Shown here piece after piece: positions 5,680 through 13,133 of a stretch of DNA of 13,255 nt. The translations under genes and the position numbers were made by a program. The stretch is from Rubrobacter sp. (lineage in GTDB: Bacteria > Actinomycetota > Rubrobacteria > Rubrobacterales > Rubrobacteraceae). Each line of letters opens with the position of its first letter. Position 1 is the first letter of the stretch. The notes beneath the pieces are model-generated. The model ran no database searches and had not been told where the DNA came from. It saw nothing but the letters and a program-made list of their open reading frames with translations. Location of the stretch: assembly GCA_016781705.1 (NCBI GenBank), contig JADDPV010000079.1, positions 1,065 through 14,319 on the forward strand. The letters are read 5' to 3'.

Positions 5680-8006
5680 GGGTGCCCACCCGGGAGCGCC
5701 GGGAGATCTCTGTACGGGGCATCGTGCAGGGCGTGGGCTTCAGGCCCTTCGTCTACGCCCTGGCGCGACGGCACGGTCTCTCCGGGCTGGTGCGCAACGA
5801 CGCCGAAGGCGTCCACATCGAGGCGGAGGGCCCGCCGGAGGAGCTGGAACTTTTTCTGCGCGAGATAAGGGAGGAGGCGCCGCCGCTGGCCGTGGTGGAG
5901 GCGGTGGGCTGGCGGCCCCTCGCGGTGCTCGGGGAGAGAGGTTTTCGCATCGAGGAGAGCCGGGAGGGGGTCCGGCTGCGGGCCCTGATCTCGCCGGACG
6001 TCGCCACCTGCGAGGAGTGCCTGGCGGAGATGCTCGACCCCGCCGACCGGCGCTACCGCTACCCGTTCACAAACTGCACCAACTGCGGCCCGCGCTTCAC
6101 GATAACGCGGCAGGTGCCATACGACCGCGCGACGACCACGATGGCCTCCTTCGAGATGTGCCCCGAGTGCCGGCGGGAGTACGACGACCCGTCGGATAGG
6201 CGCTTCCACGCCCAGCCCAACGCCTGCCCGGTCTGCGGTCCCCGGGTGCGGCTGCTCGACGGCAGGCTCGGACGCGAGCTCAGCGTCAGGCCGGAGGACC
6301 CGGTGGGCCGCGCGGCCCAGATGCTGCGGGGGCGAGCCATACTGGCGATCAAGGGCCTCGGCGGCTACCACCTCGCCTGCGACCCGTTCGACGCCAGGGC
6401 CGTGGGCAAGCTAAGAGGCCGCAAGGTCCGTCAGGACAAGCCCTTCGCGCTCATGGCGCGCGACCTCGAACAGGCGCGAGAGCTCTGCCGGGTGAGCTTG
6501 GAAGAAGGGGCGCTGCTCGCCTCCCCAGCGCGCCCCATCGTGCTCCTGGAGCGCCGTGAGGGCGACGGCGTGGCCGAAGAGGTCGCCCCGCGCCAGAAGA
6601 CTTTGGGCGTCATGCTGGCCTACGCCCCGCTCCACCACCTGCTCCTGCGCGACGCCGGCATACCGCTGGTCATGACCAGCGGCAACCGCTCGGACGAGCC
6701 CATAGCCTACCGGGACGGGGAGGCGTTGGAGCTTCTGGGAGACATCGCGGACTACTTCCTCGTCCACGACCGCCCCATCCACATGCGCTGCGACGATTCT
6801 GTGGCGCGCGTGGTGGGCGGACAGCCTTACCCCATCAGGCGTTCGCGGGGGTACGCTCCTGCGCCGCTGCGGCTCGCGGAGGACCTCGGCCGACACACCT
6901 TAGCCTGCGGCGGGGAGCTGAAGAACACGTTCGGCGTGGCGAAGGACCGTCACATCTTCCTCAGCCACCACATCGGGGACCTGAAGAACTATGAGACCCT
7001 GCGTTCCTTTAGGGAGGGGGTCGAGCACTACTGCCGGCTCTTCGACGTGCGGCCGGAGCTGATCGCCTACGACTTGCATCCCGAGTACCTCTCCACGAAG
7101 TACGCCCGAGACCTGGAGGACGCGGGGCTCCCGGCGGTGGGCGTGCAGCACCACCACGCCCACGTCGCGAGCTGCCTGGCGGACAACGAACGACCGGGCG
7201 AAGAGCGGGTCGTCGGGGTCGCGCTGGACGGGACCGGCTACGGGACCGACGGCGCTGTCTGGGGCGGGGAGTTCTTCGAGGGGAGCGTCCGGGAAGGTTT
7301 CGCGCGACGGGCGTACCTGGAGTACGCTCCCATGCCGGGCGGGACGGCGGCCATCCGCGAGCCGTGGCGCGTGGCGCTGGCGCACCTTATTACCCTCTAT
7401 GGCGACGACGAGACCCTGAGACTCCCGCTCGCGCTGGTGCGGCGCGCGGGGGAGCAGAACGTGCGCCTGATCTCCCGGCTCGTGGAGCACGGGCTGAACA
7501 CCCCGCCTACCTCGAGCGCGGGCCGCCTCTTCGACGCCGTCGCGGCGCTGGTCGGCGTGCCGGGCTCCGTGAGGACGACCTACGAGGGGCAGGCCGCGGT
7601 GGAGCTGGAGCTGGCCGCGGCAGGTTTCGCAAGCCGGGGGTACCCCTTCCGGCTGCGATCCGAAGGAGAGGGATGGGTGGTGGAGACCCGAAGCATTGTA
7701 GGCGAGGTCGTAGAGGACCTGCTGGCGGGGCGAGATGCCGCGGAGATCTCCGCCCGCTTCCACCGGACGATGGCCGAGGTCGTCGTTGCGGGTTGCGAGA
7801 GGATCCGCGAGACCGGGGGGGCGAGCGCCGTCGCGCTCTCCGGGGGGACGTTTCAAAATGGGCTGCTAATGGAGCAAGTGGTAGAGTTGTTGACGGGGAA
7901 AGGCTTCACGGTCTACCGGCACCGGCGGGTGCCGGCCAACGACGGCGGGCTCGCTCTGGGACAAGCGGTGCTGGCGGATGCTGTTTTCAAAGGCAAGGAG
8001 GCATAG
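5676..8006 (+). CDS. hypF: Carbamoyltransferase HypF
   Basis: This 776-residue enzyme starts at ATG 5676, overlapping the previous stop as ATGA. It converts carbamoyl phosphate into carbamoyl-adenylate and transfers the group to the C-terminal Cys of HypE, the first step of cyanide ligand synthesis. Domains in order: acylphosphatase (RGIVQGVGFRPFVYA, residues about 14-28); two zinc fingers with the canonical HypF spacing (Cys112, 115, 134, 137 and Cys162, 165, 184, 187, that is C-x2-C-x18-C-x2-C-x24-C-x2-C-x18-C-x2-C); a YrdC-like domain (AILAIKGLGGYHLACDP); and a Kae1-like domain with the metal-binding stretch His492-His-His-Ala-His496 and the segment DGTGYGTDGAVWGGE. Length is normal and nothing appears truncated. 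It is followed 3 bases later by hypC. Confidence 0.97.
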   Translation: MRVPTRERREISVRGIVQGVGFRPFVYALARRHGLSGLVRNDAEGVHIEAEGPPEELELFLREIREEAPPLAVVEAVGWRPLAVLGERGFRIEESREGVRLRALISPDVATCEECLAEMLDPADRRYRYPFTNCTNCGPRFTITRQVPYDRATTTMASFEMCPECRREYDDPSDRRFHAQPNACPVCGPRVRLLDGRLGRELSVRPEDPVGRAAQMLRGRAILAIKGLGGYHLACDPFDARAVGKLRGRKVRQDKPFALMARDLEQARELCRVSLEEGALLASPARPIVLLERREGDGVAEEVAPRQKTLGVMLAYAPLHHLLLRDAGIPLVMTSGNRSDEPIAYRDGEALELLGDIADYFLVHDRPIHMRCDDSVARVVGGQPYPIRRSRGYAPAPLRLAEDLGRHTLACGGELKNTFGVAKDRHIFLSHHIGDLKNYETLRSFREGVEHYCRLFDVRPELIAYDLHPEYLSTKYARDLEDAGLPAVGVQHHHAHVASCLADNERPGEERVVGVALDGTGYGTDGAVWGGEFFEGSVREGFARRAYLEYAPMPGGTAAIREPWRVALAHLITLYGDDETLRLPLALVRRAGEQNVRLISRLVEHGLNTPPTSSAGRLFDAVAALVGVPGSVRTTYEGQAAVELELAAAGFASRGYPFRLRSEGEGWVVETRSIVGEVVEDLLAGRDAAEISARFHRTMAEVVVAGCERIRETGGASAVALSGGTFQNGLLMEQVVELLTGKGFTVYRHRRVPANDGGLALGQAVLADAVFKGKEA
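7995..8001 (+). promoter_or_regulatory. Shine-Dalgarno site for hypC
   Basis: AAGGAGG lies 8 bases before ATG 8010, inside the end of hypF. It supports independent ribosome loading at hypC. Confidence 0.8.
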
Positions 8007-8009
8007 CGT

Positions 8010-8288
8010 ATGTGCTTGGGGATACCGGGCCGCATAGTCGAGATCCTCGACGAGGATTCGATGCTGGCCAAGGCGGACGTGGGCGGGGTCCGGAGGAACG
8101 TAAACATCGGGCTGGTCCACCACGAGGACGAAAGGGTGGAGGTCGGGGACTGGATCCTCATCCACGTGGGCTTTGCGATGTCCAAGATCGACGAGGAGGA
8201 AGCGCGCAACACCCTGCGGTTCCTGGAGGAGCTCGGCGAGGCATACGAGCAGGAGCTGGAGGAACTGCGCGAATCGAGGATCGAGTGA
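8010..8288 (+). CDS. hypC: Hydrogenase assembly chaperone HypC
   Basis: A 92-residue protein beginning MCLGIPGRI. The Cys at position 2 is the invariant residue that, with HypD, holds the Fe(CN)2CO intermediate and contacts the large subunit precursor. The body (DVGGVRRNVNIGLV, then VGDWILIHVGFAMSKIDEEEA) is standard HypC. The acidic helical tail is typical in length. It sits between hypF and a second HypC-like gene, with which it overlaps by one base (TGATG). Confidence 0.96.
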   Translation: MCLGIPGRIVEILDEDSMLAKADVGGVRRNVNIGLVHHEDERVEVGDWILIHVGFAMSKIDEEEARNTLRFLEELGEAYEQELEELRESRIE

Positions 8289-8536
8289 TGAGAGATGCAA
8301 TGCCGGCGAGTTACTGCACCCTGGACCACGACGGATGCGTCGTCTGCGCCGACGCCGGCATCCCTGTGCGCGTGGTCTCGGTCGAAGGCGACGACGCCCT
8401 CTGCGAGGACGCGGCCGGAAACAGAGCGCAGATAGCCGTGGAACTCGTGGCGCCGGTGGGGACGGGAGAGGTCCTGCTGACGCACGGGGGGGTGGCCATC
8501 GGGAGGGTAGCCGCGCAGGAGGAGGATTCTCAGTGA
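8288..8536 (+). CDS. Second HypC/HupF-like protein with N-terminal Cys motif
   Basis: An 82-residue protein from ATG 8288 (an in-frame ATG at 8300 is possible; GAGGA about 7 bases before 8288 favours the first). The C-terminal two thirds follow the HypC beta-barrel pattern: IPVRVVSVEGDDALCED, then VELVAPVGTGEVLLTHGGVAIGR. Instead of the Met-Cys start it has Cys10-x6-Cys17-x2-Cys20 (CTLDHDGCVVC). I recall HupF-annotated proteins of this type, with a Cys-x-x-Asp...Cys-x-x-Cys lead, beside hypC in actinobacterial hydrogenase operons. Role in the family is less clear than for HypC. It may be a second chaperone for the iron centre or for the small subunit, or use its cysteines to bind metal. It overlaps hypD by 4 bases (GTGA). 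Confidence 0.85.
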   Translation: MRDAMPASYCTLDHDGCVVCADAGIPVRVVSVEGDDALCEDAAGNRAQIAVELVAPVGTGEVLLTHGGVAIGRVAAQEEDSQ

Positions 8537-9660
8537 AGTACGTAGACGAGTTCCGGAACGGTGCGCTCGCGCGGGCGGTGGCGGCGGAGATAGCCTCCGT
8601 AACCGACCCGCAGAGGCACTACAAGGTCATGGAGGTCTGCGGGGGCCACACCCACACCATCTACCGCCACGGCATAAAGGACCTCTTGCCCGACCAGGTA
8701 GAGCTCGTGCACGGGCCGGGCTGCCCGGTCTGCGTCCTCCCGATGGGCCGGGTGGACGAGGGCATAGAGATCGCCGAGCGGCCAGAGGTGATCTTTACAT
8801 GCTTCGGGGACATGATGCGGGTGCCGGGCTCCAAGGGCAACCTCCTGGAGGTAAAGGCCGAGGGCGCCGACATCCGCATGGTCTACTCGCCCCTGGACGC
8901 CTTACGCATCGCCCGCGAGAACCCGGACCGCGAGGTCGTCTTCTACGCCATAGGCTTCGAGACCACGGCCCCCTCCACGGCCCTGACCCTGCAGCGGGCG
9001 AAGAAGGAGGGCCTGAGGAACTTCTCCGTCTTCTGCAACCACGTGACCATCGTGCCGCCGGTGCGGGCGCTCCTCGACTCGCCGGACCTCAGGCTCGACG
9101 GCTTCATCGGGCCGGGGCACGTCTCGACGGTGATCGGCTGCAGGCCTTACGAGTTCATGCCCCACGATTACGGCAAGCCGTGCGTCGTGGCGGGGTTCGA
9201 GCCGCTGGACCTGCTGCAGTCCGTCCTGATGCTCATGCGCCAGCTCGGCGAGGGGCGCTGCGAGGTCGAGAACCAGTACGGCCGGGCCGTCCCCTGGGAG
9301 GGGAACCTGCAAGCCCTGAAGGCCATGGCCGAGGTCTTCGAGCTCAGGCCGTACTTCGAGTGGCGGGGCCTGGGCTTCATCGCCCAGTCCGCCTTGAAGC
9401 TCTCCCCGGCCTACACGGACTTCGACGCCGAGGTGCGCTACACCACACCGGGCGTGCGGGTGGCGGACCCGAAGGCCTGCCAGTGCGGGGAGGTACTCAA
9501 AGGCGTTCTCAAGCCCCCGGAGTGCAAGGTCTTCGGCACGGCCTGCACGCCGGAGCGTCCCTTGGGCGCGCTCATGGTCTCCTCCGAGGGAGCCTGCGCC
9601 GCCTACTATAACTTCGGACGCAAGTCGTTCGAGAAGGTCGAGATAGGTTCCAGGCCATGA
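8533..9660 (+). CDS. hypD: Hydrogenase formation protein HypD
   Basis: A 375-residue protein starting at GTG 8533, with a strong ribosome site (AGGAGGAGGA, 8517-8526). HypD is the iron-sulfur scaffold on which, with HypC, the Fe(CN)2CO unit is built. Key residues are present: Cys36 in MEVCGGHTHTI, Cys64 and Cys67 in GPGCPVC (matching Cys41, Cys69 and Cys72 of E. coli HypD), and the C-terminal cluster cysteines Cys316, Cys318, Cys331 and Cys338. Length is typical. The open frame extends upstream to 8173, but that part overlaps hypC and the second HypC-like gene and has no family similarity. It overlaps hypE as ATGA. Confidence 0.97.
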   Translation: MKYVDEFRNGALARAVAAEIASVTDPQRHYKVMEVCGGHTHTIYRHGIKDLLPDQVELVHGPGCPVCVLPMGRVDEGIEIAERPEVIFTCFGDMMRVPGSKGNLLEVKAEGADIRMVYSPLDALRIARENPDREVVFYAIGFETTAPSTALTLQRAKKEGLRNFSVFCNHVTIVPPVRALLDSPDLRLDGFIGPGHVSTVIGCRPYEFMPHDYGKPCVVAGFEPLDLLQSVLMLMRQLGEGRCEVENQYGRAVPWEGNLQALKAMAEVFELRPYFEWRGLGFIAQSALKLSPAYTDFDAEVRYTTPGVRVADPKACQCGEVLKGVLKPPECKVFGTACTPERPLGALMVSSEGACAAYYNFGRKSFEKVEIGSRP

Positions 9661-10736
9661 GCGAAGGGAGAGAACAGCGCGTCCTCGACGCGCTCGAGCA
9701 GGGCCGCCGCCGGCCGCCGAAGTTCACGGCCCCACGGATAGACATGAGCCACGGAGCGGGCGGCAAGGCCACCCACAAGCTCATAGAAGGTCTCTTGCTG
9801 CCGGCATTCAGCAACCCGGCGCTCGCGCCGCTCTCGGATGCGGCCCTGTTACCCTTCGGGGACGCCCGACTGGCCCTCACAACCGATTCCTTCGTGGTAC
9901 GCCCTCTGGTCTTCCCCGGCGGTTCCATCGGAGAGCTCGCGGTCAACGGGACGGTAAACGACCTGGTGGTCTCCGGGGCCACCCCTATAGGGCTCTCGGC
10001 CGCCCTCATCGTCGAGGAGGGCCTAAGGACGGAGGTGCTGGTTCATGAGGTAGAGGCGATGGCCGCCGCCGCCGGGAGGGCCGGCGTCCCGATCGCCACC
10101 GGCGACACCAAGGTGGTCGAGCGCGGGAAGGGCGACGGGCTCTACGTCGTCACCACCGGGATCGGCATCGCGGACCCCGGGTTGGACCTTTCTTCGGCGT
10201 CGGTTCGTCCCGGGGACAAGATTCTCTGCTCTGGAACGTTAGGGGATCACGGGGCGGCCATCCTGATCGCTCGGGGCGACCTTGAGCTGGAGGCGGAGGT
10301 GTTCTCGGACACCCGTCCGCTCACCCCGCTCGTGAAGGCGCTCAAGGACGCGGCAGGGCCGGAGCTGCGCTTCATGCGCGACCCCACGCGGGGCGGGGTC
10401 GGGACGGTCCTCAACGAGCTCGCCCGCGACTCGGGCTACGGTGTCGTGCTCCGGGAGGAGAAGCTTCCCGTCCGGGACGTCGTGAACGGTGCGTGCGAGA
10501 TCCTGGGCATAGACCCCCTCTACGTCGCCAACGAGGGGAAGCTGATCGCCGTAGTCGCGCCGGAGGCGGCCGATGCTGCGCTGGAGGCGTTGCGGGGCGT
10601 CGAGGGCGGCGAAGAAGCCGAGATCATCGGGGAGGTGCGCGAGGAGCCCGCGCGGATGGTCCTCATGCACACCCAGTTCGGCGGCACCCGCATGATAGAC
10701 ATGCTGGTGGGAGATCCGCTGCCGAGGATTTGCTAG
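9657..10736 (+). CDS. hypE: Hydrogenase expression/formation protein HypE
   Basis: A 359-residue ATP-dependent dehydratase of the PurM/SelD fold. It accepts carbamoyl from HypF on its C-terminal Cys and dehydrates it to thiocyanate for transfer to iron. The sequence begins with a short leader, then DMSHGAGGKATHKLIEG, the typical opening. DPTRGGVGTVLNE and the final four residues Pro-Arg-Ile-Cys are diagnostic; Cys359 is the carbamoylated residue. The length is slightly longer than E. coli HypE owing to about 25 extra residues at the N-terminus. It follows hypD with a 4-base overlap and ends 12 bases before the cupin gene. Confidence 0.97.
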   Translation: MSEGREQRVLDALEQGRRRPPKFTAPRIDMSHGAGGKATHKLIEGLLLPAFSNPALAPLSDAALLPFGDARLALTTDSFVVRPLVFPGGSIGELAVNGTVNDLVVSGATPIGLSAALIVEEGLRTEVLVHEVEAMAAAAGRAGVPIATGDTKVVERGKGDGLYVVTTGIGIADPGLDLSSASVRPGDKILCSGTLGDHGAAILIARGDLELEAEVFSDTRPLTPLVKALKDAAGPELRFMRDPTRGGVGTVLNELARDSGYGVVLREEKLPVRDVVNGACEILGIDPLYVANEGKLIAVVAPEAADAALEALRGVEGGEEAEIIGEVREEPARMVLMHTQFGGTRMIDMLVGDPLPRIC

Positions 10737-10748
10737 GGGTTTTGACCG

Positions 10749-11063
10749 ATGGACGTCGAGGTCTTCCGCGCCGAGAACCCGCCCCGGATGCAGCGGTACG
10801 GCGAGGCCCTCGAGGCCGGCATCATCCGTGGCAACATGGGCAGCCTGGTCGTGCTCAAGCTCGGGCCCGGCCTCGAGCTAGCCGGGCACGCCCACGAGCA
10901 GGAGCACGTCGGCGCGGTGCTCGCGGGCGAGTTCAGCTTCACCGACGGCGGTGAGGAGACGGTCCTGCATGCCGGCGACCTGTACCGCGTTCCTCCGAAC
11001 GCGAAGCACGGCGTACGCTGCACGGACCACGCCGTCGTTGTACAGGCGCGAGCCGATCTCTAG
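10749..11063 (+). CDS. Small cupin-domain protein
   Basis: A 104-residue single-domain cupin. Motif 1 is Gly46-His47-Ala-His49-x2-Glu52-His53 followed by VLAGEF; motif 2 is GDLYRVPPNAKHG with His87. These histidines and Glu52 are the usual metal ligands of the cupin fold, so it probably binds a divalent metal. Substrate and reaction cannot be read from the sequence. The start ATG 10749 lies 12 bases after hypE, consistent with co-transcription. Cupins are not part of the known Hyp pathway, so its presence here could reflect a metal-storage, sensor or ligand-synthesis role, or simply a passenger gene. Confidence 0.88.
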   Translation: MDVEVFRAENPPRMQRYGEALEAGIIRGNMGSLVVLKLGPGLELAGHAHEQEHVGAVLAGEFSFTDGGEETVLHAGDLYRVPPNAKHGVRCTDHAVVVQARADL

Positions 11064-11097
11064 GTTGGGACGCGCTCGACGTGACTCTTAGAGACCC

Positions 11098-11103
11098 GGA
11101 GGG
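11098..11103 (+). promoter_or_regulatory. Shine-Dalgarno site fixing the start of the FmdE-like gene
   Basis: GGAGGG lies 7 bases before ATG 11111. An upstream in-frame GTG at 11081 would add ten residues without family similarity and would place this ribosome site inside the gene, so 11111 is preferred. Confidence 0.75.
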
Positions 11104-11110
11104 ACCCAGG

Positions 11111-11707
11111 ATGGACGACAGGATCCGGCAGGCCATAGATTTCCACGGGCACCTGTGCGCGGGGCTGACGATGGGCGTGCGCGCGGCCCGGGTCGCGCTG
11201 CGCGAGGTTGGCCCCCACGCGGCGGACGAGGAGGTGGTGGCCATCGTCGAGACCGACATGTGCGCGGTCGACGCGATCCAGTTTTTGACCGGGTGCACCT
11301 TCGGGAAGGGCAACCTGATCCACCGCGACGTCGGCAAGAACGCCTACACTTTTATCCGCCGCTCCGACGGCAAGGCCATCCGGGTCGTCACCCGACCCGA
11401 CGGCTGGCCGCCGCACGATCCCGAGCGCGGAGCGCTGCGCGAGAAGGTCCGCGCCGGCACGGCCACCGAGGCGGAGGAACGGCGCTACGAAAAACTCCGG
11501 GACGAACGAGCGCTGGCCGTCCTGGACGTCCCCGAGGAACGGCTGTTCGACGTGCAAGAGGTCCGGGTCCAAGCGCCCCGTCCGGCGCGCGTCCACGCCT
11601 CGATACCGTGCGCCGACTGCGGGGAGATGACGATGGAGACGCGCATCCGGCGCTCCGACGGACGCAACCTTTGCATCCCGTGCTTCGAGCACGCAGAGGC
11701 ACGGTAA
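11111..11707 (+). CDS. FmdE-family protein with C-terminal zinc ribbon
   Basis: A 198-residue protein. The N-terminal half matches the FmdE domain (named for formylmethanofuran dehydrogenase operons): AIDFHGHLCAGLTMGVRAA with His12, His14 and Cys16, then ETDMCAVDAIQFLTGCTFGKGNL with Cys51, Asp54 and Cys62. A charged helix (about 115-145) leads to a C-terminal zinc ribbon, Cys167-x2-Cys170 and Cys188-x2-Cys191. The catalytic function of FmdE proteins is not established; the conserved His and Cys residues suggest metal binding. This organism type is not a methanogen, so the name does not imply methanogenesis. It lies between the cupin and the double-SIS gene in the same run and is probably co-transcribed with hyp genes. 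A link to the CO ligand or to metal handling is speculation. Confidence 0.88.
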   Translation: MDDRIRQAIDFHGHLCAGLTMGVRAARVALREVGPHAADEEVVAIVETDMCAVDAIQFLTGCTFGKGNLIHRDVGKNAYTFIRRSDGKAIRVVTRPDGWPPHDPERGALREKVRAGTATEAEERRYEKLRDERALAVLDVPEERLFDVQEVRVQAPRPARVHASIPCADCGEMTMETRIRRSDGRNLCIPCFEHAEAR

Positions 11708-11726
11708 GGCGTAGAGGGTAGCACTC

Positions 11727-12908
11727 GTGCGGTCGGACACTGAGATCCTCGCCGCTCGCGCCGGAGATGACCTCCTCCGGCGCAACGCGATCTTCGAGAG
11801 ATTTTTCGAACGGGAGGCCACCCGGCTGGCCGAGGCTTGCCAGGAGATGTCCCGCCGGTTCCTCGCGGGCGGGCGGCTCCTGGCTTTCGGCAACGGTTCC
11901 GCCGCTACCGACGCCGAGCACGTCTCGGTGGAGTTCGTGCACCCGGTCATCGTCGGCAAACGGGCTTTGCCGGCGCTGGACGTGGGCCCAAACTTCGAGA
12001 CCCGCCTACCGGCGATCCTGCGTCCCGAGGACATGGTCATGGGTTTCGCCTTTTCCGGGCGGGATAAGGCGGTGGAGCGAGCGCTGCTGATGGCCGAGGA
12101 GCGGGGGGCGCTAACCTTCGCGCTGGCGGGCGAGGTCGGCGCCTACCCGTTCGACCTCCCAGACGAAGATCCTTTCGTGTGCCAGGAGGTTTTCGAGGTC
12201 CTCTACCACCTGCTCTGGGAGACGGTGCACGTGTACTTCGAGCACCGCGAGCAGGGCCACGACGTCGGCGCTTCCTCGTTCCTGTACCCCATGCTGGGTA
12301 AGGGGGAGCAGCGGCTCGAAGAGGTTGTGCGGGAGGTGCAGAGCTCGATGCTCCAGAAGGTGGAAGGGGTGAACTCCTTGCGGGCGGCGACGGCAAGGAC
12401 GGAGGCAGGCACCATCTCCGAGATCGCCGCCGCCGTCTCCGAGCGGCTCGGACGGGGCGGCAAGGTCGTGGCCTTCGGCAACGGTGGGTCGGCCACGGAC
12501 GCGAACGACCTAGTCGCCGACTGCGTGGACCCGCCGCCGGGCATGGAGCCGGTGCCGGCGGTCTCCCTTTCGGCGGAGCCGGCGAACATTACGGCGATCG
12601 CCAACGACATCGGCGCCGAGGCGATCTTCGCCCGCCAGCTTATCGCCCACGCCCGGCCGGAGGACGTCGCGGTCGGGATCTCCACGAGCGGGGGCTCGGC
12701 CAACGTCCTCGCCGCCTTCGCCGAGGCCCGCAAGCGGGGCTTGCTCACGGTGGGCATCGTGGGCTACGACGGCGGCAGGATCCTGAGCGAAGGGCTCACG
12801 GACCACGCACTGGTGGTGCGCTCGGACTACATCCCCCGCATCCAGGAGGTGCAAGCCTCCATCTACCACGTGCTGCGAGGTCTGGTGCAGGAGTTGCGCG
12901 AGCGTTAG
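11727..12908 (+). CDS. Tandem double-SIS protein, GmhA-like (phosphosugar isomerase fold)
   Basis: A 393-residue protein from GTG 11727 (AGAGGG 8 bases upstream) with two SIS domains, about residues 35-170 and 230-390. Domain 1 has FGNGSAATDAEH (from Phe54). Domain 2 has FGNGGSATDAND (from Phe250), ANITAIANDIG and STSGGSANV (from Ser319), all close to phosphoheptose isomerase GmhA. GmhA binds zinc with His, Glu, Gln and His. Domain 1 keeps all four (His65, Glu69, Gln153, His161) but lacks the ANDxG segment. Domain 2 keeps Gln373 and His381 but has Asp261 and Asp265 for the first two. The single-domain family is about 190 residues, so this is a duplication with diverged halves. It may isomerise or bind a sugar phosphate. 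Its link to hydrogenase biogenesis is unexplained. It is the last gene of the run. Confidence 0.9.
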   Translation: MRSDTEILAARAGDDLLRRNAIFERFFEREATRLAEACQEMSRRFLAGGRLLAFGNGSAATDAEHVSVEFVHPVIVGKRALPALDVGPNFETRLPAILRPEDMVMGFAFSGRDKAVERALLMAEERGALTFALAGEVGAYPFDLPDEDPFVCQEVFEVLYHLLWETVHVYFEHREQGHDVGASSFLYPMLGKGEQRLEEVVREVQSSMLQKVEGVNSLRAATARTEAGTISEIAAAVSERLGRGGKVVAFGNGGSATDANDLVADCVDPPPGMEPVPAVSLSAEPANITAIANDIGAEAIFARQLIAHARPEDVAVGISTSGGSANVLAAFAEARKRGLLTVGIVGYDGGRILSEGLTDHALVVRSDYIPRIQEVQASIYHVLRGLVQELRER

Positions 12909-13133
12909 CTAGATGCTGCACCCCCGGCCCATCCAGCCTACCTGAACGGGTTTGCCCTCCTCGACGATCACGGGCACCGTGCGCTTCCCGTCGGTGAGCT
13001 CTAGCATCCGCTCGTAGGCTGCGCGATCTCGCTCCACGTCGAACTCCACGAACTCCACCCCCCGCCACTCGAGGTCCTCGCGGGCGGCCTCGCTGTAGGG
13101 GCAACCGAACGCGGTATAGAGTTCGATCCGCAC
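12909..13133 (-). CDS. Glutaredoxin-like protein, Cys form of the Uxx-star type
   Basis: A 74-residue protein read from GTG 13133 down to a TAG at 12911-12909. It has the thioredoxin-fold signatures of a small glutaredoxin: IELYTAFGCPYSEAA (Cys11-Pro-Tyr-Ser, a one-Cys active site), the cis-Pro strand TVPVIVEEG and a final Gly-rich turn. It ends Gly-Cys72-Ser-Ile-stop. A Cys, or in relatives selenocysteine, as the third-last residue is what I recall for the Uxx-star glutaredoxin-like family; here the codon is TGC, so it is a plain cysteine. Cys11 and Cys72 may form a redox pair. It converges on the hydrogenase operon and is probably an independent unit. Confidence 0.88.
   Translation of the reverse strand: MRIELYTAFGCPYSEAAREDLEWRGVEFVEFDVERDRAAYERMLELTDGKRTVPVIVEEGKPVQVGWMGRGCSI

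Noticed and set aside
6900..7856. Long minus-strand open frame (318 codons) inside hypF
   Set aside because: It is antisense to the conserved Kae1-like domain of HypF and has no domain of its own.
8173..8532. Upstream extension of hypD
   Set aside because: The extension runs through hypC and the HypC-like gene in a third frame and is Arg-rich. GTG 8533 with AGGAGGAGGA matches the family start.
12900..12960. Rho-independent terminator between the convergent genes
   Set aside because: I see no GC-rich hairpin followed by a T-run on either strand; the stop codons abut.
1467..13133. Possible selenocysteine codons in the hydrogenase subunit or the glutaredoxin-like protein
   Set aside because: The metal-binding cysteines of HhyL and the third-last Cys of the glutaredoxin-like protein are encoded by TGT or TGC; no in-frame TGA interrupts either gene.
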